Assembly: GCF_010723305.1 (NCBI RefSeq)
Contig: NZ_BLKW01000002.1
Location: 62,001-126,000, forward strand
DNA from: Mycobacterium botniense
GTDB taxonomy: Bacteria; Actinomycetota; Actinomycetes; Mycobacteriales; Mycobacteriaceae
Reading direction: 5' to 3'
Length of the DNA: 64,000 nt
Below, one piece after another: positions 25,865 through 34,396 of this stretch; the stretch's first letter is position 1; every line of letters begins with the position of its first letter. The notes under the pieces are model-generated. The model had not been told where the DNA came from and made no database searches. It was given only the letters and a program-made list of their open reading frames with translations. The position numbers and the translations under genes were made by a program.

Positions 25865-27103
25865 GTGGATTTTACTCTGCCAGAACATCTTCCGCGACTG
25901 CTGGCCGAGATGGACGCGTTCATCGAGGCCGAAATAGCCCCGCTGCAGGCCGAGTACATCCAGTACTTCGACCATCGGCGCGAGTTTGCGCGCACCGATC
26001 TGCACAACGGCGGAATACCGTCGCGGGAGTGGGAGGATCTGCTCGCGGAAATGCGGCGGCGCGCCGATCGGGCGGGCTGGCTGCGCTACGGGCTGCCGGC
26101 TTCGCTCGGAGGCCGCGACGGCAGCAACCTGGACATGGCCGTCATCCGTGAACATCTGGCGCACAAGGGACTTGGCTTGCACAACGATCTGCAGAACGAG
26201 TCGTCGATTGTCGGCAACTTCCCCCAGGTGATCATGATGGAGCGGTTCGGCACGCAGGCGCAGCGACAAGAATGGTCCGAGGCGCTCATCACCGGCGAAC
26301 GCTCAATGGCGTTCGGGTTGACCGAGCCCGCACATGGATCGGATGCGACCTGGATGGAGACTCGCGCCCAACGCGACGGCGACGGCTGGGTAATCAACGG
26401 CGCCAAGCGGTTCAATACCGGCGTGCACCGCGCCACCCACGACCTGGTCTTCGCCCGCACCTCCGGCGAGCCCGGCCAGGCGCAGGGCATCACCGCGTTC
26501 CTGGTGCCCACCGACGCCGAAGGGTTCACCGTCCCGTTTTACTGGTGGACGTTCAACATGCCCACCGACCACGGGGAGGTCGAGCTGCACAATGTGCGGG
26601 TGCCCGCCGACGCGGTGCTCGGAGAAGTGGACCACGGCCTCGAGGTGGCGCAAACATTCTTGCACGAGAACCGCATTCGGCAAGCAGCCAGCAGCCTGGG
26701 CGCGGCACAATACTGCATCGACCGCGCCGCCGAGTATGCCCGAAAACGGGTCGTCTTCGGTAAGCCGCTGGCGGTCAACCAGGCTGTGCAATGGCCGCTG
26801 GCCGAGCTGCAGACCGAAGCCCAGATGGTGCGGCTGCTGGTGTATTACGCAGCCTGGCATCTCGACCGCAACCACCACATGGAGGTATCGGACAAGGTGT
26901 CGATGGCCAACTACCGCGCCAACCGCCTGGTCTGTGACGCCGCCGATCGCGCCATGCAGATCTTCGGCGGGCTGGGCTATAGCCGGCACGAGCCGTTCGA
27001 GCACATCTACCGCCACCACCGTCGCTACCGCATCACCGAGGGCGCCGAGGAAATCCAGATCCGCCGGGTAGCACAGCGGCTGTTCAGCTTCGGCAAGAAA
27101 TGA
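25865..27103 (+). CDS. Acyl-CoA dehydrogenase family protein
   Basis: A 412-residue acyl-CoA dehydrogenase starting with GTG at 25865, supported by GAGGAG at 25851-25856. The open frame runs back to 25268, but that portion is antisense-like and overlaps the lyase. Motifs are AFGLTEPAHGSDATWMETRA (about residues 147-166), WVINGAKRFNTGVH, FGKPLAVNQAVQWPLAELQTE, MQIFGGLGYSRHEPFEHIYR and RITEGAEEIQIRRVA with the catalytic-Glu segment. It resembles the long-chain/ACAD11-type group often encoded beside APH-like kinases, as here: the next gene overlaps by ATGA. Confidence 0.92.
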   Translation: MDFTLPEHLPRLLAEMDAFIEAEIAPLQAEYIQYFDHRREFARTDLHNGGIPSREWEDLLAEMRRRADRAGWLRYGLPASLGGRDGSNLDMAVIREHLAHKGLGLHNDLQNESSIVGNFPQVIMMERFGTQAQRQEWSEALITGERSMAFGLTEPAHGSDATWMETRAQRDGDGWVINGAKRFNTGVHRATHDLVFARTSGEPGQAQGITAFLVPTDAEGFTVPFYWWTFNMPTDHGEVELHNVRVPADAVLGEVDHGLEVAQTFLHENRIRQAASSLGAAQYCIDRAAEYARKRVVFGKPLAVNQAVQWPLAELQTEAQMVRLLVYYAAWHLDRNHHMEVSDKVSMANYRANRLVCDAADRAMQIFGGLGYSRHEPFEHIYRHHRRYRITEGAEEIQIRRVAQRLFSFGKK

Positions 27104-28503
27104 CGGCCACCCGGCAACTGCAGGACGGCCTGGCCGCGGTGCTGCGCCCCGAATTGGGCACGCAGGTGAGAATCGACAACTTGCGGATCCTCACCGGCGG
27201 GGCCAGCCGCAGCACCTGGGCGTTCGACGCCGTCACGCCGACCGGGCGCCGCGCGCTGATCCTCCGCATCGGGCCACCCGACGATGTCCATGCTTCGATG
27301 GAGCTCGAAGCACGCGTCCAGGCGGCCGCAGCAGCGGCCGGCGTGCCCGTCCCGCATATCCTGGTTGCCGACAATTCGCCGGCGGCACTGGGTCATCCGT
27401 TTTTGATCTGTGACGAGATCAAAGGCGAAACCATCGTCCGGCGCATCGAACGCCAACTCGACTCGGCGGGCGGGGACACCGCCCGGTTACGGCTGCTGCG
27501 CCGCTGCGCGCACGCGTTGGCCGCCATTCACCGCGCTGACACCACTGGACTGGATCTGGCCTGCGAGGACCAGCTCCTCCAATGGCGGCGCCGGCTGGAC
27601 GCCATGGGCGACACCACCGCCACCTTTGAATGGGCGTTCCGCTGGCTTGGCGCCCACCGGCCCCCGCCGACGCCCACGTGTTTGGTGCACGGTGACTATC
27701 GGATGGGCAATCTCATCGTCGACGGACCCGAGCTGGCGGCCATTCTCGACTGGGAACTGACACATCTCGGCGAGGCCTACGAAGACCTGGCCTGGTTCTG
27801 CATCCGGGCGTGGCGGTTCGGCGCACCGCCCGAGCGGGGCGCCGGCGGGCTGGGCAGCATCGACGAGTTTCTCCACGAATACGAAAAAGCCAGTCAAACC
27901 GCGCTCGACCCGGCGACGTTTCGCTGGTGGCGTGTCCTGGCCACCTTGCGCTGGGGCATCATCTGCCGCTACCAGGCGCAGCGGCATCTGAGTGGACAGG
28001 TGAGGTCGGTGGAGTTGGCGACGATCGGCCGACGGGTCTGCGAAACCGAGTGGGATCTGCTCGACTTGCTCGACGAACCTGCCGCCGATCCCGGCGGGGC
28101 GGCCCCGCAGCACAAAGAGGGTTGGCCAGATTCCAGCACAGCGGCGGCCCAGCCCGGCCTGCACGGTCGGCCGACCGCGGCCGAGCTGGTCGCTGCGGTC
28201 GCCGAATTCCTGGAGACCGACGTTCGCCCGGCGACCAGCGGGCGGGTCAACTTTCATGCCCGGGTGGCCGCCAACGCGCTGCGCATCGTCGAGCGCGAAC
28301 TACTGGCCGCTGACGACAGCCCAACGCGAGCGGCGCTTGCCAGGCTCGGCTGCACCGGGGAGGCCGAGCTGGCCGCCGCGATCCGCGCCGGTGATCTTGA
28401 CGACAAGACGCACGATGTGCCGTCGTGTCTGCGCGCGCTGGTCACGCATCGGTTGGCGGTTGCCCACCCCGGATACGAGCGGGCTGAACACACGACCGGG
28501 TAG
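27100..28503 (+). CDS. Phosphotransferase (APH fold) fused to a DUF6285-like domain
   Basis: A 467-residue protein. Residues ~1-335 form an aminoglycoside-phosphotransferase/choline-kinase fold: ILTGGASRSTWAFD loop, CLVHGDYRMGNLIVDGPELAAILDWELTHLGEAYEDLAW with catalytic HGDYxxxN and metal-binding IxDWE. In acyl-CoA-dehydrogenase-linked members (ACAD10/11-like) the domain is thought to phosphorylate hydroxyacyl-CoAs, rather than antibiotics. After an Ala/Gly-rich linker (~335-365) comes a helical domain (AAELVAAVAEFLETDVRP, FHARVAANALRIVERE) of DUF6285 type, usually a separate gene next to the kinase. It ends at TAG 28501-28503. The four genes from CaiB onward form one transcription unit. Confidence 0.87.
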   Translation: MTATRQLQDGLAAVLRPELGTQVRIDNLRILTGGASRSTWAFDAVTPTGRRALILRIGPPDDVHASMELEARVQAAAAAAGVPVPHILVADNSPAALGHPFLICDEIKGETIVRRIERQLDSAGGDTARLRLLRRCAHALAAIHRADTTGLDLACEDQLLQWRRRLDAMGDTTATFEWAFRWLGAHRPPPTPTCLVHGDYRMGNLIVDGPELAAILDWELTHLGEAYEDLAWFCIRAWRFGAPPERGAGGLGSIDEFLHEYEKASQTALDPATFRWWRVLATLRWGIICRYQAQRHLSGQVRSVELATIGRRVCETEWDLLDLLDEPAADPGGAAPQHKEGWPDSSTAAAQPGLHGRPTAAELVAAVAEFLETDVRPATSGRVNFHARVAANALRIVERELLAADDSPTRAALARLGCTGEAELAAAIRAGDLDDKTHDVPSCLRALVTHRLAVAHPGYERAEHTTG

Positions 28504-28701
28504 GCGCCGACCCATTGCCTGAACGCGTGTCGACATCACTTGTTGCGCAGACGATTAGGGTCGGAGCGCAGGCCGACCCGGCCAGCCCCGGCCGGTCCGT
28601 CGGCGTCGTGCAAGCTCGCCTGTAGGCGCGGCCGCGAAAAGGGGTATCCGATATGCGAGTACCGAGTTCGGCATCGACAGATAATCAACGGAGAACCGCT
28701 T

Positions 28702-29634
28702 ATGGGCAACGTGGACATCGCCGTTCTGCTTGCGTTAAGCGCTGCACTGTGCGTGGCGATCGGCGAGGTACTCCAGCAACGTGCGGCGCACCGGATCACC
28801 GACCCCTCGGTCGGCCTCATTGGTCTGTTGGCCAAGCTGATACGGGACCGACGGTGGCGGTGGGGCTCTGTGGTCCTGCTCGCCAGCATCGGGTTACAGG
28901 CGGGCGCGCTGGGCCAGGGGTCGGTGCTTCTCGTCCAGCCGTCGCTGACCCTCTCCCTGCTGTTCGGGCTGCCGATTAACGCGAGGTTGTCGGCGCGCAC
29001 GCTCAGCCGCCGAGAGTGGCTATGGGCGGGGTTACTGACGGCTGCGGTCGTCGTAATCGTCACGATCGGCAACCCGCAGGCCGGTCGTTCCAGCGCCCCG
29101 CTTCACACCTGGATCAGTGTGGCGCTCGTGTTCGGAGTGCTGCTGGCGGGATGTGTCGTGGCTGCGGAAATTCGGGGCGGCGCCCTCGGCGCGGTGCTTT
29201 TCGCCGTGGTCTCGGGTTCACTGTGGGGGGTCTTTGCGGTCCTCACTAAAGAGATCGTGTACCGGCTCGGCCACGATGGCTGGGCCCTGCTTGCCACACC
29301 TCAGCTGTATGCCTGGCTGCTCATCGCCCTAGGGGGATTTGTGTGGGAGCAGGCCGCGTTCCGCACCGGGCCGCTCACCGCGTCGATGCCGACGCTGCAG
29401 GTAGCGCAGCCGGTCGTGGCAGCCGTGCTGGGTGTTGTCGTCCTCGGTGAGACACTGAGCACCGGCCGCGCCGGGATGATCGCGCTGGCGGTCGCGGCGC
29501 TGGTGATGGCGGCGGCCATTGTCGAGCTCGCGCGCGGGGACGCTGCCGCAACGCGCGACCGGGTCCGCGCTCGCGTCGATGAGAAGCTGCGGGACGCGCT
29601 CAGCGTGCGGCTACCAACGCGGCGACGCGGCTGA
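28702..29634 (+). CDS. DMT (EamA-like) superfamily transporter
   Basis: A 310-residue membrane protein with about nine or ten hydrophobic segments in two halves, typical of drug/metabolite transporters. The first half contains ALSAALCVAIGEVLQQRAAHR and QPSLTLSLLFGLPINARL. The second has GSLWGVFAVLTKEIVYRL and MPTLQVAQPVVAAVLGVVVLGETLS, the end-of-repeat EamA pattern with VLGE. The cytoplasmic tail is basic. The start ATG at 28702 has GGAG eight bases upstream. Substrate unknown. The 198 bases before it show no gene. Confidence 0.85.
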   Translation: MGNVDIAVLLALSAALCVAIGEVLQQRAAHRITDPSVGLIGLLAKLIRDRRWRWGSVVLLASIGLQAGALGQGSVLLVQPSLTLSLLFGLPINARLSARTLSRREWLWAGLLTAAVVVIVTIGNPQAGRSSAPLHTWISVALVFGVLLAGCVVAAEIRGGALGAVLFAVVSGSLWGVFAVLTKEIVYRLGHDGWALLATPQLYAWLLIALGGFVWEQAAFRTGPLTASMPTLQVAQPVVAAVLGVVVLGETLSTGRAGMIALAVAALVMAAAIVELARGDAAATRDRVRARVDEKLRDALSVRLPTRRRG

Positions 29635-29936
29635 TCGCAACACCGGGCGGGGCGCCGCCGGCACCGACGCCCAGACCGCGTTCGTCACTGACAATCCGGC
29701 CGGCGAATCGGGCCGGCCTAACGCGCGACGACAAAAACAGAGCTTGCCGCTACTTGCCGCTCAATGCGTCGAGACTCTCTATCCGGGCAAGCCGTGGACA
29801 GAGCTGGACTATCTGTGCGGTCCGATCACCTGCCTGCCGCTATCTCAGCAACCTTCAGAGCGCTGTTGGCCGCCGAACGCCGACTCGACGTGCGTGACGC
29901 AAGCATCTTGGCGGTTTCGTGATCAATCCCCGACAG

Positions 29937-30141
29937 CTCCGACAGGTTTTCGCGGGCTCAGGCGACCGCCAGCTGTTCCCCAACGGCCGCGTCCCAGCAG
30001 CAGGTCCGGCACACCACCGGCCGCGATGCCGGATCGATCTCCATGCGCGTGTGCATCGTGATTAAGTTGAGTGTCGACGCCCTGATCAGCCGCATCGACG
30101 AGTACTTCGACCCGGCCGGGCTCGCCCCGCCGATGAGCTAG
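29937..30141 (+). pseudogene. NTF2/SnoaL-like protein remnant
   Basis: Within the 530-base gap after the transporter, one frame ending at TAG 30139-30141 reads GRDAGSISMRVCIVIKLS, then VDALISRIDEYFDPAGLAPP, a clear match to the C-terminal strand and RIxEYFDP ending of NTF2-like (SnoaL/limonene epoxide hydrolase fold) proteins. Upstream, fragments such as GSGDRQLFPNGRV occur in a different frame, and no start with an intact fold exists. It appears to be a frameshifted, decayed gene. The remaining part of the gap (29635-29936) shows no recognisable feature. Immediately downstream is the ribosome-binding site of the YceI gene. Confidence 0.5.
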
Positions 30142-30164
30142 CGGAGCACTGCGCGGAGGTGCTG

Positions 30165-30698
30165 ATGACCACGCTGGAGACCTTGCTGAGCGATCCGGAC
30201 ACCGTGGGGGTGTGGAACCTCATCCCCGAGCGGTCGACCATCGCGTTCCGCACCAAGAACATGTGGGGGCTGATGAGCGTCACAGGTCAGTTCACTGAGT
30301 TCAGCGGCGATGGGCAGCTTACCCGCAAGGGCGCGGTTTTCGGGCGTGTCGACATCCAGGCGGCGTCGCTGCGTACCGGTATCCGCCGTCGCGACGAGCA
30401 TCTGCGCTCAGCCGACTTCTTCGACGTGGAGCACTTCCCGGAGATCAGTGTGGTCGTGACCGGCCTGCAGCCGACCACCGACGGCGGTGCTGACCTGCGG
30501 GCCAGCTTCACGGTCAAAGGCATCACCGCGTCGCTGCCGCTGCCGGTGACGATCACCGAGCTCGCCGATGGCTCGGTGCGGATATCGGGGACAACCCAGG
30601 TCGACCGAGCCCAATTCGGGCTCGGCTGGAACAAACTCAACATGATCGCCAAGACCACGACCGCATCGGCCGACGTCATCTTTGTGCGCGCGCCCTAG
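30165..30698 (+). CDS. YceI-family lipid-binding protein
   Basis: A 177-residue lipocalin-like protein of the YceI family, which binds polyisoprenoid or other lipids. Characteristic text is GVWNLIPERSTIAFRTKNMWGLMSVTG, FGRVDIQAASLRTGIRRRDEHLRSADFFDVEHFPEISV and the closing FGLGWNKLNMIAKTTT. There is no signal peptide, unlike E. coli YceI, so it is likely cytoplasmic, as in many actinobacteria. The ATG at 30165 is chosen over a GTG at 30159 because GGAGG (30155-30159) is five bases before the ATG and overlaps the GTG. Confidence 0.9.
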   Translation: MTTLETLLSDPDTVGVWNLIPERSTIAFRTKNMWGLMSVTGQFTEFSGDGQLTRKGAVFGRVDIQAASLRTGIRRRDEHLRSADFFDVEHFPEISVVVTGLQPTTDGGADLRASFTVKGITASLPLPVTITELADGSVRISGTTQVDRAQFGLGWNKLNMIAKTTTASADVIFVRAP

Positions 30699-30715
30699 CA
30701 GCCCGACTCCTGCCC

Positions 30716-30746
30716 GCCCGGCCACACGGCTGCCCTTGGGCCGGGC
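30716..30746. terminator. GC-rich hairpin after the YceI gene
   Basis: GCCCGGCC (30716-30723) and GGCCGGGC (30739-30746) form a perfect 8-base stem with a 15-base loop, 18 bases after the YceI stop and 16 bases before the next start. No U-tract is present. It may end the upstream transcript or act in the leader of the following gene. Confidence 0.4.
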
Positions 30747-30761
30747 AGTAGCATCTGCTGC

Positions 30762-31163
30762 GTGCCTGCCTCCACCGATGCCCTGCGGATCCTGGTGTAC
30801 AGCAGCAACCCCAAAACCCGTGAACAGGTGATGCTGGCATTGGGCAACCGTCTGCACCCCGATCTGCCCGAGCTGAGCTACGTCGAGGTGGCCACCGCGC
30901 CTATGGTGCTGCGCCAGATGGATGCCGGCGGCATCGACCTGGCCATTCTCGACGGGGAGGCGACACCGGCCGGTGGGATCGGCATCGCCAAACAGCTCAA
31001 AGACGAGCTGGCAGACTGCCCGCCGATCGTCGTACTCATCGGGCGCGAAGACGACGCGTGGCTGGCCAACTGGTCGCGCGCGGAGGCCGCCGTGCCCCAT
31101 CCGGTCGACCCCATCGTGCTGGCCCGGACAGTGCTCGGACTGCTCCGCGCGCCGGTGCAATGA
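30762..31163 (+). CDS. Receiver-like protein (Rv3143 type)
   Basis: A 133-residue stand-alone receiver-fold protein with no output domain, matching M. tuberculosis Rv3143 in length and position before nuo. The phospho-acceptor-like Asp is in DLAILDGEA (about residue 64). However, the acidic pair normally at the end of strand 1 is replaced (LRILVYSSNPKTRE), and the conserved Lys of strand 5 is His (VPHPVDP), so phosphorylation chemistry is doubtful. Start is GTG at 30762. It is separated from nuoA by 268 bases that hold repeated palindromic elements. It may act as a protein-interaction module. Confidence 0.88.
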   Translation: MPASTDALRILVYSSNPKTREQVMLALGNRLHPDLPELSYVEVATAPMVLRQMDAGGIDLAILDGEATPAGGIGIAKQLKDELADCPPIVVLIGREDDAWLANWSRAEAAVPHPVDPIVLARTVLGLLRAPVQ

Positions 31164-31305
31164 GCGCCGCCGCAACCGGCCGACATCCTCACCGCGGGAT
31201 CTGAACGCGTCAACGAGCAAGCCGCCGTTGGTTGTTCGCAGCAGTCCGGTTGGTGCTCGATGACGACACGCGGTACGCGGCAACCCGGTGCCGCGCACCG
31301 TCCTG

Positions 31306-31393
31306 CCGTGGTTGAGTGCTGTGGTTGAGCTCACAGCCAGACCCCTGAGCGAACCTGTGGACGAGATCGCTAGGCTGTGGTTGACCTCACAGC
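31306..31393 (+). promoter_or_regulatory. Repeated palindromic elements in the nuo promoter region
   Basis: Two near-identical 20-base elements, GCTGTGGTTGAGCTCACAGC (31318-31337) and the same with ACC for AGC (31374-31393), are 56 bases apart. Each has GCTGTG and CACAGC arms. A further partial copy CCGTGGTTGAG precedes the first. Both contain TCACAGC, the half-site reported for the mycobacterial response regulator PhoP, although the usual direct-repeat spacing is not present. TAGGCT (31371-31376) could be a -10 box. The nuoA ATG is 39 bases beyond the second copy. The rest of 31164-31431 shows no gene. Confidence 0.5.
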
Positions 31394-31431
31394 AGTCGAC
31401 GACGACAACATCGAGGGAGCGGCCGCGCAGG

Positions 31432-31803
31432 ATGAACGTGTATGTACCCATCCTGGTGTTAGGGGGGCTGGCGACCGTTTTCGCCGTGTTCTCAGTGGTT
31501 GTGGCAAATGTTGTCGGCCCGTCCCGCTACAACCGGGCGAAGCTGGAGGCTTATGAGTGCGGGATCGAGCCGGTGCAATCGGCTGCGGCGCGAACCACCA
31601 GCGGGCACCGTTTCCCGGTGAAGTACTACTTGACCGCCATGTTGTTCATCGTGTTCGACATCGAGATCGTGTTCTTGTATCCCTGGGCGGTCAGTTACGA
31701 CATGTTGGGGGTTTTCGCGCTGGTCGAAATGGCGGTTTTTGTGCTCACGGTGTTCGTGGCCTACGCGTACGTGTGGCGCCGCGGCGGCTTGACCTGGGAT
31801 TGA
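31432..31803 (+). CDS. nuoA: NADH-quinone oxidoreductase subunit A
   Basis: First gene of the 14-gene complex I operon. NuoA is a three-helix membrane subunit near the quinone site: 123 residues, helices near 5-27, 62-85 and 90-112. The conserved loop YECGIEPVQSAAARTTSGHRFPVKYYLTAMLFIVFDIEIVFLYPW between the first two helices holds the family cysteine and acidic residues. The ATG at 31432 begins the typical MNVYVPILVL. The frame is open upstream to 31288 but through the repeat region. GAGGGAG lies about 12 bases before the start. Confidence 0.95.
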   Translation: MNVYVPILVLGGLATVFAVFSVVVANVVGPSRYNRAKLEAYECGIEPVQSAAARTTSGHRFPVKYYLTAMLFIVFDIEIVFLYPWAVSYDMLGVFALVEMAVFVLTVFVAYAYVWRRGGLTWD

Positions 31804-31812
31804 GGGTAGGAC

Positions 31813-32367
31813 GTGGGTCTTGAGGAGGCGCTGCCCGGCGGAATCCTGCTATCGACTGTGGAAAAGGTAGCAGGATATGTGCGCAAGAATTCGTTGTGGC
31901 CGGCGACCTTCGGGTTGGCCTGCTGCGCGATCGAGATGATGTCGACGGCCGGGCCGCGCTTTGATATCGCACGTTTTGGCATGGAGCGGTTTTCGGCGAC
32001 ACCACGGCAAGCGGATCTGATGATCGTGGCCGGCCGGGTCAGCCAGAAGATGGCGCCGGTGCTGCGTCAGATCTACGACCAGATGGTTGAACCGAAATGG
32101 GTTTTGGCCATGGGTGTGTGCGCATCCTCGGGGGGCATGTTCAACAACTACGCCGTCGTGCAGGGCGTGGATCACGTGGTGCCGGTGGACATCTACCTGC
32201 CGGGTTGCCCGCCGCGCCCGGAGATGCTGCTGCATGCCATTCTCAAGCTGCACGAGAAGATCGCCGAAATGCCACTCGGGGTTAATCGTGAGCGCGCCAT
32301 CGCCGAAGCTGAACAGGCGGCGCTGGCGGCCACGCCGACGATCGAAATGCGCGGACTGTTGCGATGA
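31813..32367 (+). CDS. nuoB: NADH-quinone oxidoreductase subunit B
   Basis: Peripheral-arm subunit carrying the terminal [4Fe-4S] cluster N2 that hands electrons to menaquinone. The four ligands are visible: Cys37-Cys38 in [10 protein letters not shown], Cys103 in GVCASSGG and Cys132 in PGCPPRP. 184 residues is standard. GTG start, nine bases after the nuoA stop. It overlaps nuoC by ATGA. Confidence 0.97.
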   Translation: MGLEEALPGGILLSTVEKVAGYVRKNSLWPATFGLACCAIEMMSTAGPRFDIARFGMERFSATPRQADLMIVAGRVSQKMAPVLRQIYDQMVEPKWVLAMGVCASSGGMFNNYAVVQGVDHVVPVDIYLPGCPPRPEMLLHAILKLHEKIAEMPLGVNRERAIAEAEQAALAATPTIEMRGLLR

Positions 32368-33071
32368 GTTCACCGGAGCACCAACCGCACCCGGGCACCG
32401 GCCGGTTCGAGCAGGAAGTGATCGATGTGCGCCGCGGCATGTTCGGCGTTCGCGACACCGGCGACACCTCCGGCTACGGGCGCCTGGTGCGGCAGGTCGC
32501 ACTGCCCGGTAGCAGCCCGCGCCCCTATGGCGGCTATTTCGACGAGGTCGTCGACCGGCTAGCCGAAGCGCTGAACCGCCACGGCATCGAATTCAGCGAT
32601 GCTATCGAGAAAGTCGTGGTGTACCGCGACGAACTGACCCTGCATGTCCGCCGGGAACTGCTGCCCCAGGTCGCCCAGCGGCTCCGCGACGAACCGGCCC
32701 TGCGGTTCGAACTGTGCCTGGGCGTCAACGGTGTGCACTATCCGCACGAGACCGGCCGCGAGCTGCACGCCGTCTACCCGCTGAGGTCGATCACCCACAA
32801 CCGTCGTATCCGGCTGGAAGTGTCTGCGCCCGATGATGATCCGCATATTCCGTCGTTGTTTTCCGTCTACCCGACCAACGACTGGCATGAGCGCGAGACC
32901 TACGATTTCTTCGGCATCATCTTCGACGGGCACCCCTCGTTGACCCGCATCGAGATGCCCGACGACTGGGTGGGGCATCCGCAACGCAAGGATTATCCGC
33001 TCGGCGGCATCCCGGTCGAGTACAAAGGCGCGCAGATCCCGCCACCCGATCAGCGGAGGGCCTACAACTGA
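32364..33071 (+). CDS. nuoC: NADH-quinone oxidoreductase subunit C
   Basis: 30-kDa-type subunit of the peripheral arm, 235 residues, with the family signature [40 protein letters not shown] near residues 175-213. The ~45-residue N-terminal extension with [17 protein letters not shown] is typical of actinobacterial NuoC. Separate from NuoD here, unlike the NuoCD fusion of enterobacteria. ATGA overlap with nuoB and TGATG overlap with nuoD indicate coupled translation. Confidence 0.96.
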   Translation: MSSPEHQPHPGTGRFEQEVIDVRRGMFGVRDTGDTSGYGRLVRQVALPGSSPRPYGGYFDEVVDRLAEALNRHGIEFSDAIEKVVVYRDELTLHVRRELLPQVAQRLRDEPALRFELCLGVNGVHYPHETGRELHAVYPLRSITHNRRIRLEVSAPDDDPHIPSLFSVYPTNDWHERETYDFFGIIFDGHPSLTRIEMPDDWVGHPQRKDYPLGGIPVEYKGAQIPPPDQRRAYN

Positions 33072-34396
33072 TGAGCGAATCTACCCGCACGCCCGGGGAT
33101 TCGGGTGACAGTGTTGTCGCCGTCGTCGGCGGACAGGACTGGGACCAGATCGTCGAAGCCGCCCGCAACGTCGATCCCGGTGAACGCATTGTGGTCAACA
33201 TGGGCCCCCAGCACCCCTCCACCCACGGAGTGCTTCGGTTGATCCTGGAGATCGAAGGCGAAACGGTCACCGAAGCGCGGTGCGGAATCGGCTATCTGCA
33301 CACCGGGATCGAAAAAAACCTGGAATACCGCTACTGGGCGCAGGGCGTGACATTTGTGACCCGGATGGACTATCTGTCACCGTTTTTCAACGAAACCGCC
33401 TATTGCCTGGGTGTAGAGAAGTTGCTGGGCATCACCGAGGAGATTCCCGAGCGCGCCAACGTCATCCGGGTGATGTTGATGGAGCTCAACCGGATCTCGT
33501 CACATCTGGTGGCGTTGGCCACCGGCGGTATGGAACTGGGCGCCATGACGGCGATGTTTCTCGGCTTTCGGGAACGTGAACTGGTGCTCAACATCTTCGA
33601 GACCATCACCGGGCTGCGAATGAACCACAACTACATTCGGCCGGGCGGACTCGCGCAAGACCTGCCGCCACAGGCCGTCAACCAGATCCGGGAATTTTTG
33701 CAGCTGATGCCCCGCCGGCTGCGCGACATGGAGAATCTGCTCAACGACAACGACATCTGGAAGGCACGCACCTGCGGCATCGGGTTTTTGGATCTGACCG
33801 GGTGTATGGCGCTGGGTGTCACCGGCCCCGTTCTGCGCGCGACCGGGCTGCCCCACGACCTGCGCCGGGCCGAGCCGTACTGCGGGTATGAGAACTATGA
33901 ATTCGACGTTGTTACCGAAAACACGTGTGATGCTTACGGGCGCTACATGATTCGCGTTAACGAAATCAAAGAGTCGCTGAAGATCGTCGAGCAGTGCCTG
34001 GACAAGTTACGGCCCGGGCCCGTCATGGTCACCGACCGCAAGATCGGCTGGCCGGCCGACCTGAAAGAGGGCCCGGACGGCCTGGGCAACTCACCGCAGC
34101 ACGTCGCCAAGATCATGAGCAGCTCGATGGAAGCGCTGATCCACCACTTCAAACTGGTCACCGAGGGTATCCGCGTGCCGGCCGGCCAGGTGTACGTCGC
34201 GGTGGAATCACCGCGCGGCGAGTTGGGCGTACATATGGTCTCCGACGGCGGCACCCGCCCCTACCGGGTGCACTACCGGGATCCGTCGTTCACCAACCTG
34301 CAAGCAGTGGCCGCGATGTGCGAGGGCGGCATGGTTGCCGATGTGATCGCCGCGGTCGCCAGCATCGACCCGGTTATGGGCGGGGTGGACCGATGA
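33071..34396 (+). CDS. nuoD: NADH-quinone oxidoreductase subunit D
   Basis: 49-kDa-type subunit forming the quinone-binding cavity with NuoB; 441 residues. Motifs are [15 protein letters not shown] (conserved quinone-site His in HPSTHG), [31 protein letters not shown]-equivalent region, and the C-terminal FTNLQAV-type ending with [10 protein letters not shown]. The [NiFe]-hydrogenase cysteine pairs are absent, as expected. Shares one base with nuoC and four with nuoE. Confidence 0.96.
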   Translation: MSESTRTPGDSGDSVVAVVGGQDWDQIVEAARNVDPGERIVVNMGPQHPSTHGVLRLILEIEGETVTEARCGIGYLHTGIEKNLEYRYWAQGVTFVTRMDYLSPFFNETAYCLGVEKLLGITEEIPERANVIRVMLMELNRISSHLVALATGGMELGAMTAMFLGFRERELVLNIFETITGLRMNHNYIRPGGLAQDLPPQAVNQIREFLQLMPRRLRDMENLLNDNDIWKARTCGIGFLDLTGCMALGVTGPVLRATGLPHDLRRAEPYCGYENYEFDVVTENTCDAYGRYMIRVNEIKESLKIVEQCLDKLRPGPVMVTDRKIGWPADLKEGPDGLGNSPQHVAKIMSSSMEALIHHFKLVTEGIRVPAGQVYVAVESPRGELGVHMVSDGGTRPYRVHYRDPSFTNLQAVAAMCEGGMVADVIAAVASIDPVMGGVDR

